Shown here one piece after another: positions 24,675 to 32,915 of a stretch of 64,000 bases of DNA. Positions within the stretch are counted from its first letter, which is position 1. Each line of letters begins with the position of its first letter. Under the pieces are notes generated by a model, which ran no database searches, was not told the DNA's origin, and was given only the letters and a program-made list of their open reading frames with translations. Made by a program: the position numbers and the translations under genes. This DNA comes from Natronococcus roseus (lineage in GTDB: Archaea > Halobacteriota > Halobacteria > Halobacteriales > Natrialbaceae): the NCBI RefSeq assembly GCF_043677095.1, contig NZ_JBHLJR010000001.1, positions 620,001 to 684,000 of the forward strand, in the 5' to 3' direction.

Positions 24675-25091
24675 ATGACAGCCGATGCGGATCCGTCGGC
24701 GATTCGCTCGATCGCCGTCTCGAGAGACGACGCCGTCGACGCCTTCGTCTACGGACGCGAGAATCCCGGAGCGGCGGTCCTCCGCGTGACGCCGCCGTTC
24801 CACGGTCGGATGCGGGCCCGGATTCACGTCTACCGCGCCGACGACACCCGCGTGACCGGCGCCGTCCACGTCCAGCCCGAGACGCTCCTCGAGACCGAAG
24901 CGGTGGCGAACTATCCGACCCTCGAGGACGAACGCGAGGACGCGCCGTCGGGCGAAACCGAGGAGGTCCGAAAGCGCCACGCCGAGTCGGTCGACGCGTG
25001 GCGGGAGCGAGCGCAGGAGGCGATCGTCGAGACGGTCGCACTCGAGACCGCCGACGGCTCGACGACCGTTTCGGTCAAACCCCTCGAGTAG
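24675..25091 (+). CDS. Conserved haloarchaeal hypothetical protein
   Basis: The 138-residue product begins MTADADPSAIRSIAVSRDD (ATG 24675). It contains a beta-rich core (GAAVLRVTPPFHGRMRARIHV near residue 33) and a charged helix (HAESVDAWRERAQEAI near 100). The codon bias is typical for the chromosome, so it is a real gene. I do not recognise the family. It stands alone between the divergent antiporter and a small gene. Confidence 0.65.
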   Translation: MTADADPSAIRSIAVSRDDAVDAFVYGRENPGAAVLRVTPPFHGRMRARIHVYRADDTRVTGAVHVQPETLLETEAVANYPTLEDEREDAPSGETEEVRKRHAESVDAWRERAQEAIVETVALETADGSTTVSVKPLE

Positions 25092-25192
25092 CCCGCCGAG
25101 TCGATCGAACTCGACGCCCGATCCGCCGTCCCGTACTTTCACTTTCACTCCGGACGGCTCGGATTGACGTGCCGTCCGCCCGATCGATAGGT

Positions 25193-25402
25193 ATGTCCCA
25201 GACCGTACTGCGGATCGACGCCCGGAGCCAGCGAACCGAGCCGACCGACGCCGCCGCGACGGTCGAGGCACCCAGACGCCGAGTCGACGTCTCCTCACTG
25301 CACCTCGACGAGATCCAGACCTACGTCGACGCGAACCTCGAGACCGACCGGGTCTCCCTCGAGCGCCGCGGCACCCGGACGTTCCTCCTGGTCGAGCGCT
25401 GA
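25193..25402 (+). CDS. Small conserved haloarchaeal protein
   Basis: The product is 69 residues, MSQTVLRIDARSQRTEP to TRTFLLVER, with a short helix and a beta pair at the end. Codon bias supports coding. Upstream there is gattgacgt and an AT-poor region; no clear promoter. Function unknown. Confidence 0.55.
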   Translation: MSQTVLRIDARSQRTEPTDAAATVEAPRRRVDVSSLHLDEIQTYVDANLETDRVSLERRGTRTFLLVER

Positions 25403-25425
25403 CGCTGGTCGGCGGCCACCGGTGA

Positions 25426-25812
25426 CTACAGCTTCGAGACGCCCGCCGCTTCTTCCGCAGCCTCGCGGACCGCCTCGACGGTCGCGTTCGGCGCGGTCGC
25501 CGCGACGGCCGCGTTGAGCGCTCCCTCGAGGACCGGTGCGTCAGCGACGACCGCCTGGTCGACGGCGGCCTCCTCGAGGGCGAGTTCGGCGTTCATCACG
25601 GCGCTGCCGAGGTCGACGAGAACGACGACGCCCTCGTCGTTCCCGTCAGCCGCCTCGACCGCCTCCCGGATCGGCCCCGGGGTCGTTCCGATTCGGCCGT
25701 CCTCGGTTCCGCCGACGGCCTCGATCCGGGCGTCACCGCCCATCTCCCGGGCGATCTCCCGGATCCCCTCTGCAGCCCGTCGGCTGTGCGAGACGACGAC
25801 GATCCCGACCAT
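25426..25812 (-). CDS. dhaM: DhaM, phosphotransferase subunit of dihydroxyacetone kinase
   Basis: DhaM passes phosphate from the PTS protein HPr to the ADP on DhaL. The 128-residue protein has the EIIA-mannose fold, with the phospho-His at VVVSHSRR (residue 9) and VVVLVDLGSAVMNAE near 64. Its ATG overlaps the dhaL stop (ATGA). It contains only the EIIA-like domain, without the HPr and EI domains fused in some bacterial DhaM. A PTS EI/HPr would be needed elsewhere in the genome. Confidence 0.92.
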   Translation of the reverse strand: MVGIVVVSHSRRAAEGIREIAREMGGDARIEAVGGTEDGRIGTTPGPIREAVEAADGNDEGVVVLVDLGSAVMNAELALEEAAVDQAVVADAPVLEGALNAAVAATAPNATVEAVREAAEEAAGVSKL

Positions 25813-26558
25813 CAGGGGTCTCCGTCCCCGTCTCCGTCTCCGTCCCCGTTCCCGTCGGCGGCGGCTTCCTCGAGTTCCTCGGGGGCGACGTCGGCTTCGG
25901 CGTCGATCTCGACGTCGCCGTCCAGGTACTCCTCGGCGACCGCAAACAGCTCCTCGAGCAGATACAGGGTGCTGGTCGCGCCGGGGTCCTGGTGGCCGAC
26001 GGATCGCCAGCCGAGGTACGACGCTCGTCCCTTCTTGGCGCGTATCGGCGTTGTAAACGCCACGCCGCGCTCGGCCGCGTCGACGGCCTTCCCCAGCGCC
26101 TCGAGGGGGTCGTGATCGTCGACCTCGATCGCCTTCTTGTAGGTGTGGACCGCCGGCGTGATCGCGTCGACCATCGTCTTGTCCCCGATGGAAGCCTTCC
26201 CCCGTTCCTCGACCGTCTCGAGGTACCGTTCGGCGAACGCGACCGTCGACTCGGCGGTAACTCCCTCCTCGAGTTCCCCGCTCGCTTTCATCAGCGAGCC
26301 GCCGTACAGCGGGCCGGCGGCGCCGCCGACCTCCGAGACGAGCGCGACTCCGACGGTCTTGACGAGTGTGGCGGGGTCGTCGTCGGCATCCTCGAGTCGC
26401 TCCAGGGCGGCCTGGAACCCGCGGTTCATGTTCGCGCCGTGGTCGGCGTCGCCGATCGCGGAGTCGAGGTCGGTCAGGTGCGTCTTCTCTTCGGCGATCC
26501 GGTCCGCGGCCGCCACGGCCGCCTCGCGGATCGCTTCGGACTGGGTGTCCCGGTCCAT
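25812..26558 (-). CDS. dhaL: DhaL, ADP-binding subunit of dihydroxyacetone kinase
   Basis: DhaL carries ADP that is phosphorylated by DhaM and phosphorylates dihydroxyacetone bound to DhaK. Metal-binding Asp residues lie in DLDSAIGDADHGANMNRGF (about 30-48), and other family motifs are GGAAGPLYGGSLMKAS, GDKTMVDAITPA and GWRSVGHQDPGATS. The protein is 248 residues with an extra C-terminal acidic tail and a (GD)n run (residues 235-247) encoded by hexanucleotide repeats. The tail is longer than in bacterial DhaL (about 210). Confidence 0.93.
   Translation of the reverse strand: MDRDTQSEAIREAAVAAADRIAEEKTHLTDLDSAIGDADHGANMNRGFQAALERLEDADDDPATLVKTVGVALVSEVGGAAGPLYGGSLMKASGELEEGVTAESTVAFAERYLETVEERGKASIGDKTMVDAITPAVHTYKKAIEVDDHDPLEALGKAVDAAERGVAFTTPIRAKKGRASYLGWRSVGHQDPGATSTLYLLEELFAVAEEYLDGDVEIDAEADVAPEELEEAAADGNGDGDGDGDGDP
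25815..25856 (-). repeat. Hexanucleotide repeat encoding (Gly-Asp)n in dhaL
   Basis: Seven near-identical units of the form tccgtc/ccccgt in the plus strand give the alternating Gly-Asp tail of DhaL. Such repeats are prone to slippage, and the tail may vary among strains. Confidence 0.6.
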
Positions 26559-26565
26559 CCCGCTC

Positions 26566-27570
26566 TCACTCCTCCGTCACGGTCAACCCCGGCGTCTCGG
26601 CCGGGTGGGCGAGCAGCTCCTTCAGCTCGTCGTCGAGTTCGAACACCGTGATCGAACACCCCATCATGTCCAGCGAAGTCATGTAGTCGCCGACGCGAGC
26701 GTTCCAGATCTCGAGCCCGCGATCCTCGAGCAGTTCCTGAAGCCGGCGGTTGACGACGTACAGCTCCATCAGCGGCGTTCCGCCCATCCCGTTGACGATC
26801 GTTGCGACCTCGGCGCCCGACTCGAGGTCGAGATCCTCGAGGACGGCCTCTGTGAGGTGGTCGGTGATCTCGTCGGCCGACATGATCTCGGTGCGTTCGG
26901 TCCCCGGCTCGCCGTGGATGCCGATTCCGAGTTCGATCTCGTCCTCGCCGAGGTCGAACGTCGGCTCGCCCTTCTCGGGCGTGACACAGGAGGTCAGCGC
27001 CGTCCCCATCGTTCCGACGCGGTCGGTTACTTTCTCGGCGACGCGTTCGATCTCCGTCAGGTCGGCGCCCCGGTGGGCCATCGCGCCGGCGACCTTGTGG
27101 ACGAAGATCGTCCCGGCGACTCCGCGACGGCCCGAGGTGTACAACGAGTCCTCGACGGCGACGTCGTCGTCGACCACGACGTACTCGACGTCCGTATCGG
27201 CCTCCATCTCGGCCATCTCGATCGCCGTCTCGAAGTTCATCACGTCGCCCTCGTAGTTCTTGACGACGCAGAACACCCCCTCGCCGCCGTCGCAGGCCTG
27301 GATCATCTCGCTCAGCTGGTCCGCCGTCGGCGAGGTGAACACCTCACCCGCGGCCGCGCCGTCGAGCATCCCGTCGCCGATGTACCCGGCGTGGGTTGGT
27401 TCGTGACCGCTGCCGCCACCCGAGACGATCCCGACCTTTCCCTCGAGCGGGGCGTCGGCGCGGACGACGACCTCGGTTCCCTCGAGCCGCCGCAGTTCGG
27501 GGTGCGCCGCGACCATCCCCTCGAGCATCTCGTCGACGACCGCGTCCGGTTCGTTGATGAGTTTCTTCAT
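26566..27570 (-). CDS. dhaK: DhaK, dihydroxyacetone-binding subunit of dihydroxyacetone kinase
   Basis: DhaK binds dihydroxyacetone covalently through a His hemiaminal and receives phosphate from DhaL. In the 334-residue protein the His is in GIGIHGEPGTER near residue 217. Other motifs are VGIVSGGGSGHEPTHAGYIG near 47-66 and VKNYEGDVMNFETA near 104. ATG 27570 (MKKLINEP) is preferred over a non-ATG start eight codons upstream. dhaK, dhaL and dhaM follow each other with little or no space, so they form one operon for growth on dihydroxyacetone, a known carbon source of haloarchaea. Confidence 0.93.
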   Translation of the reverse strand: MKKLINEPDAVVDEMLEGMVAAHPELRRLEGTEVVVRADAPLEGKVGIVSGGGSGHEPTHAGYIGDGMLDGAAAGEVFTSPTADQLSEMIQACDGGEGVFCVVKNYEGDVMNFETAIEMAEMEADTDVEYVVVDDDVAVEDSLYTSGRRGVAGTIFVHKVAGAMAHRGADLTEIERVAEKVTDRVGTMGTALTSCVTPEKGEPTFDLGEDEIELGIGIHGEPGTERTEIMSADEITDHLTEAVLEDLDLESGAEVATIVNGMGGTPLMELYVVNRRLQELLEDRGLEIWNARVGDYMTSLDMMGCSITVFELDDELKELLAHPAETPGLTVTEE

Positions 27571-27769
27571 ACTCTCTACGGATATCGTGGACACATAGCA
27601 TGATAACGCTTGCTCGCAACCACGTCGTTCGAGAAGCGATCGGCCTGGAGGGGGCGGTGAGAATCCCGTTCATCGGCGAAGCATCATCGACGAGGTAGCG
27701 GCTGCGGAACCGGTCGGAACGCCGACCGGTCCCCCTCGGGATTTTCACGGCGTCGGTGGGAGGGCGCGT

Positions 27770-28777
27770 ATGGACGAACCCGGGGCCGGAGCGGACGACG
27801 GATCGAGAGCCGACGATCGACGGACGACGCGACGCCGAACGCTCGAGGGCGCCGCGGGGATCGCCGCGGCCGGAGTGATCGGCGGCGCTGGTTCCGTCGG
27901 CGCGGACCAGGGGCAAATACAGCAGGACGGCGACCTCGAGGACGAGTCACTCGTCGACGCCCACTGTCACCTGATTCCTGAGGAGGTCCTGGGTCGAGAA
28001 CCGCTCTTCGCCGACGACCTCGTGGCGTGGATGGACGACAACGGTATCGACCGCGCGGTCGTGCTGGCGCTCGACTCCCCCGAGAGCTACCCCGTGCTCG
28101 CCTCGAGCCCGTGGATCCTCGAGCAGGTCGAACCCTACCCGGAGCGCCTGCTCCCGTTCTGTACGATCGATCCCCGAACGCTCGTCTACGGCGAGGACGC
28201 CGCCGAGGAGCTGCTCGAGCGCTACGTCGAGCGCGGTGCCCGCGGGTTCGGCGAGCTGAAAGCCGGCGTGCCGATCGACGACGCCCGACTCGAGCGGATC
28301 TACGAGCTGTGTGCCGACTACGAGCTGCCGATCCTGTTTCACACCGACGAGAAGGCCCTGATGGACGAGGTCGGGCTGCCGGGGCTCGAGGACGTGGTCG
28401 CGTCCTTTCCGGAGGTCGACTTCCTCGCGCACGCCCACGGCTGGTGGGCCCACGTCGCGGCCGACGTCGAGGAGGCAGACCTCGGGGAGTACCCTGACGG
28501 CGAGATCGACGAGCCCGGGCGGGTCCCGGAGCTACTCGAGAGATACGACAACCTCTACGGCGACCTCTCGGGGATATCGGGGTGGAACGCGCTCACCCGC
28601 GACCCCGCGTTCGGACAGGCGTTCCTCGAGACGCACTCGGAGCAATTGATCTTCGGTACCGACTACATCTACCCCGGCCAGGAGGTCCCGCAGCTCGAAC
28701 TGTTCGAGCGCTTCGACCTCGGGCGCTCGGCGCGGGAAGCGATTCAGTATCGGAACCTCGAGGACGTGCTCCGCTAG
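27770..28777 (+). CDS. Tat-exported amidohydrolase-family metal-dependent hydrolase
   Basis: The N-terminus has a twin-arginine signal (TTRRRTLEGAAGIAAAGVI, residues 19-37) and a cleavage region near VGADQ. The mature part is an amidohydrolase (TIM barrel) of the amidohydro-rel 2 type: DAHCHLIPEE near residue 63 with the metal-binding HxH form, HTDEK near 190, AHAHGWW near 222 and FGTDYIYPG near 298. The substrate is not determinable. It is divergent from dhaK. The product is likely outside the membrane. Confidence 0.8.
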   Translation: MDEPGAGADDGSRADDRRTTRRRTLEGAAGIAAAGVIGGAGSVGADQGQIQQDGDLEDESLVDAHCHLIPEEVLGREPLFADDLVAWMDDNGIDRAVVLALDSPESYPVLASSPWILEQVEPYPERLLPFCTIDPRTLVYGEDAAEELLERYVERGARGFGELKAGVPIDDARLERIYELCADYELPILFHTDEKALMDEVGLPGLEDVVASFPEVDFLAHAHGWWAHVAADVEEADLGEYPDGEIDEPGRVPELLERYDNLYGDLSGISGWNALTRDPAFGQAFLETHSEQLIFGTDYIYPGQEVPQLELFERFDLGRSAREAIQYRNLEDVLR

Positions 28778-28843
28778 GGTCACAATACTGGGCCTGCCAC
28801 TTCGTCGCCAACGTATATCAGTTCGGACGGTGGGTACACGTAC

Positions 28844-29104
28844 ATGGCAGAGAAGACGGACCACGAGGAGGACGTTTCGCGCGACGAAGCAGCCGACCTG
28901 CTGCAGGACCTCGCTCGGGAGATCCGCGGACAGGGAGCGGGCCCGATCGACGTGCACGTCGGCAACAAGACGCTGGCGCTGACCCCATCCTCGACGCTCG
29001 AGTACGGAATCGAGGTCGAGGAACGCTCGCCGATGCTCGGGGGCGAACGCGAGGAGATCACCGTCACGCTCGAGTGGGAGGTCGACGACGAGCCCACCGA
29101 GTGA
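28844..29104 (+). CDS. Amphi-Trp domain protein
   Basis: The 86-residue protein contains a helix (SRDEAADLLQDLAREIR), a strand pair and the terminal EEITVTLEWEVDDE, the pattern of the amphi-Trp domain, whose conserved Trp is near residue 79. The domain is widespread in haloarchaea with unknown function. No partner is evident. Confidence 0.75.
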   Translation: MAEKTDHEEDVSRDEAADLLQDLAREIRGQGAGPIDVHVGNKTLALTPSSTLEYGIEVEERSPMLGGEREEITVTLEWEVDDEPTE

Positions 29105-29203
29105 GTCGGGAGTAGCCGACTCGTCGTGCTCGGTGCTCGAGCGAGGAGTGCTCAAGTCGCCGGTAGCTGTTTCGCAGTTTTCATCGCTCCGCTCGAGGAT
29201 CGG

Positions 29204-29710
29204 TCATCGATACTCCGAGATCGACCGATACGGAACGTAGTAGTCGATGTCATCGATCCACGTCGACAGCCACTCGTCAGCAGTCACTTCATCGATCTTT
29301 CCGGCATCGATTGCAGCCAACAGAACGCCAACCGATCCGACGACAGTCAGACCCTGATCTTTCGCAAACGACCGGGCATCTCCGTCATCAGTCAGTAGCC
29401 GCCCGTCGTGTGCGTCCGCGAGTGCAAACGCCTGCGCTTCACCGGGATCGAGATAGTCAGCGACAACGGCCTCTCTGTTTGCGACTGTATTCGAAATCGT
29501 CGCGACTGGAATCTCGTTGTCGAGTGTATCGAGTGCTGACTGAAGGTACGGATGATCATCAGCGCCATTTTCGAGTTCCTCGCGAACGACTGGAACCGCA
29601 CAGATTCCGGAGAGACCTGCAACTACCCACAGCTGGTCGATGTACGCAAAGTTCGAGAGAACAGTCGTGTTCAGGACGCTCGGGCTCGTTGGAATATCGT
29701 CACCCGTCAT
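29204..29710 (-). CDS. PIN-domain-like toxin (DUF3368 type)
   Basis: The 168-residue protein has a PIN-like fold: VLNTTVLSNFAYIDQL at the start, REELENG near 45, LADAHDGRLLTDDGDARSFA near 101 and VVGSVGVLLAAI near 126. The first acidic residue of the PIN site is Asn (LNTT) rather than Asp; Glu and two Asp remain. The ATG overlaps the stop of the upstream UPF0175 gene (ATGA). Toxin-antitoxin pairs of UPF0175 with PIN/DUF3368 are common in haloarchaea. Ribonuclease activity may be reduced by the substitution. Confidence 0.78.
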   Translation of the reverse strand: MTGDDIPTSPSVLNTTVLSNFAYIDQLWVVAGLSGICAVPVVREELENGADDHPYLQSALDTLDNEIPVATISNTVANREAVVADYLDPGEAQAFALADAHDGRLLTDDGDARSFAKDQGLTVVGSVGVLLAAIDAGKIDEVTADEWLSTWIDDIDYYVPYRSISEYR

Positions 29711-30075
29711 TTCGTCCGTGACGCTTCGTCGCTCGAGTCCTCATCATCGAATTCGAGTTCGCTCGCTGCCTCTCTCTCGTAGACTGCGTCGTCTTCGTCG
29801 ACGAGTCCGAGACGGAGCTCAACGCCGTGCTCACGAAGGATATCACGCATCGTCCAGCGGTCGACAGCAGCAAGTCTCGCAGCATCACCGAGCGTGATTC
29901 GCTCGCGTTCGTAGAGGGCGACCGCAGCCGCAATGCGCTCGTTTTCGTGGTCCTCGAAGTATTCACGCACGAACTCTCGCAACGCATCGCTCTTGCCAGT
30001 AAATACACCAGCCTCGACAGCACCCTCGATGAGGAGGTCGAGGTCGTCCGGATACGACCCGGTGATTCGTGCCAT
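29707..30075 (-). CDS. UPF0175-family antitoxin
   Basis: The 122-residue protein starts with an RHH-like segment (residues 5-45, DDLDLLIEGAVEAGVF) and continues with the UPF0175 HTH (ITLGDAARLAAVDRWTMRDIL near 60-80). An acidic tail follows. UPF0175 proteins are the antitoxin of VapBC-like pairs with DUF3368/PIN toxins. Its stop overlaps the toxin ATG, so the two are translated together. It likely represses its own promoter. Confidence 0.8.
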   Translation of the reverse strand: MARITGSYPDDLDLLIEGAVEAGVFTGKSDALREFVREYFEDHENERIAAAVALYERERITLGDAARLAAVDRWTMRDILREHGVELRLGLVDEDDAVYEREAASELEFDDEDSSDEASRTK

Positions 30076-30185
30076 TGTTCTGTTCCAAACTACGCCTTCA
30101 TACTATTTATGAAACGCGCCGGAAATCCGTATATCGAGAGGCCTGGTTCCAACTTCTCTCTTGCTCGGCTTTGGGAGAACTCCCT

Positions 30186-30317
30186 CACTTCGTCTTCGCG
30201 CGGTTTCACCGCGCGAACGGTCTGCGAGACCGGAGGTATCGCCCTCTCCGGTCGTTCTCCCCCTTCTCGCGGGTCGCTGTCGCTCCCCGCTCGCTCTTCG
30301 GGAGAATTTCGCTCCGC
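30186..30317. repeat. Intergenic stem-loop element (copy 1)
   Basis: A perfect 10-bp stem (ttcgcgcggt, loop ttc, accgcgcgaa) lies at 30195-30217, with smaller inverted repeats after it. A 36-bp block here (about 30191-30226) is nearly identical (33 of 36) to one at about 44358-44393 in the stem-loop array before crtB. It lies between the toxin-antitoxin promoter region and the rhodanese 3' end. Confidence 0.6.
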
Positions 30318-31205
30318 TCAGTTCTCCCCTTTCTCTATCGGCGCCCGAATCAAATTCCCCCACTCCGTCCAGGAGCCGTCGTAGTTGTGGACGTCCCCGT
30401 AGCCGAGCAGCTCGTGCAGGGCGAACCACGCGATGGCGGAGCGCTCGCCGACCCGACAGTAGGTGACGACCGTCTCGTCGCCGTCGATCCCCTGATCGGC
30501 GTACAGCTCCTCGAGCTCGTCGAGCCCCTTGAACCGGCCGTCGTCGCGCAGGTTCGTCTTCACCGGGACGTTCGAGGCGCCGGGGATGTGGCCGCCGCGC
30601 TGGGCGGTCTCGCGGAGTCCCTCGGGGGCGATGATCTCGCCGGTGAACTCCTCGGGCGAGCGAACGTCGACCATCGGGATGCCCGCCTCGCGGGCCTTGT
30701 CGACGTCGTCCTGGTAGGCGCGGATGCTCTCGAAGGGTCCCTTCGCGGTGTACTCGACGGCGTCGAACTCTGGTTCCTCGTCGGTCAGCGGGTAGTCCTC
30801 GTTGACCCAGTAGTCCTTCCCGCCGTCTAAGACGCGGGCGTCCTCGTGGCCGTAGTACTTGAACTCCCAGTAGGCAAACAGCGCGAACCAGTTGGGAATC
30901 CAGCCGTTCCCGTAGAAGACGACCGTCGACTCCTCGCTGATGCCGCGGTCGCCGACGATTCGCTCGAAGTCCTCCTTCTTGAGGATGTCCCGCTGGTCCC
31001 GATCGGAGAGATCCTCGTCCCACTGCATCCCGATCGCGCCCGGAACGTGACCCTCGTCGTACCGCGATGGGAAGTCCCCTTCATCGGGCGATTCGGGGCT
31101 GTTCACTTCCACGAGACGGTAGTCGGGATCGTCGGCCTGGAACTCCTCGAGGTGGTCTTCGACCCAATCCGCCGAAACTAACACGTCGGTGTCGTACTCG
31201 CTCAT
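30318..31205 (-). CDS. Sulfurtransferase with tandem rhodanese domains
   Basis: The 295-residue protein has two rhodanese domains (about 8-130 and 155-290). The active-site loop of the second is VVTYCRVGERSA, with the catalytic Cys. The first domain has no Cys in the corresponding place (VVFYGNGWIP), so it is likely structural. This is the arrangement of thiosulfate sulfurtransferase. It may supply or detoxify sulfur. The next gene starts divergently about 105 bases away. Confidence 0.9.
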   Translation of the reverse strand: MSEYDTDVLVSADWVEDHLEEFQADDPDYRLVEVNSPESPDEGDFPSRYDEGHVPGAIGMQWDEDLSDRDQRDILKKEDFERIVGDRGISEESTVVFYGNGWIPNWFALFAYWEFKYYGHEDARVLDGGKDYWVNEDYPLTDEEPEFDAVEYTAKGPFESIRAYQDDVDKAREAGIPMVDVRSPEEFTGEIIAPEGLRETAQRGGHIPGASNVPVKTNLRDDGRFKGLDELEELYADQGIDGDETVVTYCRVGERSAIAWFALHELLGYGDVHNYDGSWTEWGNLIRAPIEKGEN

Positions 31206-31311
31206 GCGAGGCGTTCTCCGACGAGCAGCGAGAAAAGGGTAACACGGTCCGAGCCGACACGTCCGAAACCGGATCGGTACACATACGCCGCTGGACTGAC
31301 GACCACCGCCA

Positions 31312-32034
31312 ATGCGACTCGCGAGAATCGAGACGGCCGACGGACCGGTAACCGGACAGTACGAGGACGGCGTCGTCTACACGGATGGCGACGAGTACGA
31401 GGTCGGCGTCGACGGCGACCTCCTCCCGCCCTGCGAGCCATCGGCGATGTACTGCGTCGGGCGCAACTACGCCGAGACGCTCGACCAGATGGAGTACGAG
31501 CGTCCCGAGGAGCCCGACTTCTTCATCAAGCCGCCGGCGTCGCTTTTGGCCCACGAAGCGCCCATCGAGTACCCCGAGTTCACCGAGGAGCTGACCTACG
31601 CCGGCGAGCTCGCGGCGGTGATCGACGAGCGCTGTCACGACGTTTCCGAGGACGAGGTACCCGACGTCGTCCGGGGCTACACGATCATGAACGACGTCGA
31701 CGCGCTCGACCAGCAGGGCCGAACGGCGAGAAAGGCGTTCGACGGCTCCGGCCCGCTGGGGCCGTGGCTCGAGACCGACCTCGACCCGCGGGGGATCGAC
31801 ATGCACACCGACATCGGCGACGAGCGCCGCCAGGACGCGAACACGGAGCTCATGCTGTTCGACCCCTACGAGATCGTCGCCTACCTCTCGAAGCGCTTTA
31901 CGTTCCGTCCCGGCGACGTCGTCGCCTTCGGCAGCCCCGCGAACCCGGGACTGGTCGAACCCGGTGACACCGTCGAGATCACCTACGAGGGGGTCGGCAC
32001 GCTGCGAAACGAGATCGTCGCCTCGAGCGAGTAG
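31312..32034 (+). CDS. Fumarylacetoacetate hydrolase-family protein
   Basis: The 240-residue protein has the FAH fold: MYCVGRNYAETLDQM near 43, PDFFIKPPASLLAHEAPIEY near 65, ELTYAGELAAVIDERCHDV near 88 (metal-binding Glu), GYTIMNDVDALDQQ near 118, then a Pro/Gly-rich C-terminus. The family includes acylpyruvases, oxaloacetate decarboxylases and 2-hydroxyhepta-2,4-diene-1,7-dioate isomerases; the substrate cannot be told. It converges with the HTH_10 gene. Confidence 0.88.
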   Translation: MRLARIETADGPVTGQYEDGVVYTDGDEYEVGVDGDLLPPCEPSAMYCVGRNYAETLDQMEYERPEEPDFFIKPPASLLAHEAPIEYPEFTEELTYAGELAAVIDERCHDVSEDEVPDVVRGYTIMNDVDALDQQGRTARKAFDGSGPLGPWLETDLDPRGIDMHTDIGDERRQDANTELMLFDPYEIVAYLSKRFTFRPGDVVAFGSPANPGLVEPGDTVEITYEGVGTLRNEIVASSE

Positions 32035-32072
32035 TCGCTCGTCCTCGTTTCACAACCGCGTCGCGGAAACTC

Positions 32073-32732
32073 TTATTCGATGTCCTCGCCGTCCATCAGC
32101 GCGGCGGAGATCAGATTCCGCATCCCGCGTCGGAGCCGTCCGCTCATGGCCGTCGAGGAGAGCCCGATCTCGTCGGCGATATCGCTCAGGGCCATCTCTC
32201 GAGGCTCGCTGAAGTAGCCACAGTCGTAGGCCACCGTCAGCGCCTCGACCTGTTCCTCCGTGAGTCCGTAGGCGACGCCGGTCTCGTTGCGGGCTCGGCC
32301 GTACACCTCGACGATATCGAAGCTCACGTCGTACTCCTCGGAGTACTCCCAGATCGTGGTCAGCGCTTCCCGATCCGGGAGGTGGAGGGTGACGAACCAG
32401 CCTCGGCACTTCGTCTTGGCCGAGGACATGAATCCATTTACCTGCGTGACGACGGGGCTCAGGAGCTTCGTCTCCGCCGAGTGTTCGATGTAGTAGATGT
32501 GGGTGTCCTCGCCCTCGTCGACGAGGTGGTAGTCGTCGACGGTCGGATCCGCCTCGAGGAACCCCTCGAGTTCGCCGACGTCGTCGTACTCGAGGAGAAA
32601 CGGGAAGACGTGCGATCCCGGATCGGTGTTGGCCTGGGTGAGAACCTTGATCTCGAGGTCGTCGGCCCGTCGCAACGTCGGCACTAACGCGAGGTGCTCG
32701 TGTTCCGCGTACGCTTTGACTGTGATCGACAT
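32073..32732 (-). CDS. HTH_10 (Bat-type) transcription regulator
   Basis: The 219-residue protein has a sensor-like domain (about 5-150) and a C-terminal HTH_10 domain at about 155-215 (GLTEEQVEALTVAYDCGYFS, then LSDIADEIGLSSTAMSGRLRRG). This is the single-domain form of the bacterioopsin-activator family common in haloarchaea. It probably controls nearby or distant genes. Not the same gene as the large sensor at 50-52.8 kb. Confidence 0.88.
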   Translation of the reverse strand: MSITVKAYAEHEHLALVPTLRRADDLEIKVLTQANTDPGSHVFPFLLEYDDVGELEGFLEADPTVDDYHLVDEGEDTHIYYIEHSAETKLLSPVVTQVNGFMSSAKTKCRGWFVTLHLPDREALTTIWEYSEEYDVSFDIVEVYGRARNETGVAYGLTEEQVEALTVAYDCGYFSEPREMALSDIADEIGLSSTAMSGRLRRGMRNLISAALMDGEDIE

Positions 32733-32915
32733 CGCTTAGCGACCGGGCCGATCGTGCGGGGGTCGTTCGTGGACGACGCGGCGGCTGCTTGAAGAACCGT
32801 CGCTGATGAGTCGAGGGATCATGTCCCACACTGCTCACGGGAGTATTATAAGAGTACTTGTCGTCCGGTCGGATTCAGTCGGTTAAGGGGTTGTTCCGGC
32901 CGACATTCCCGGAAG

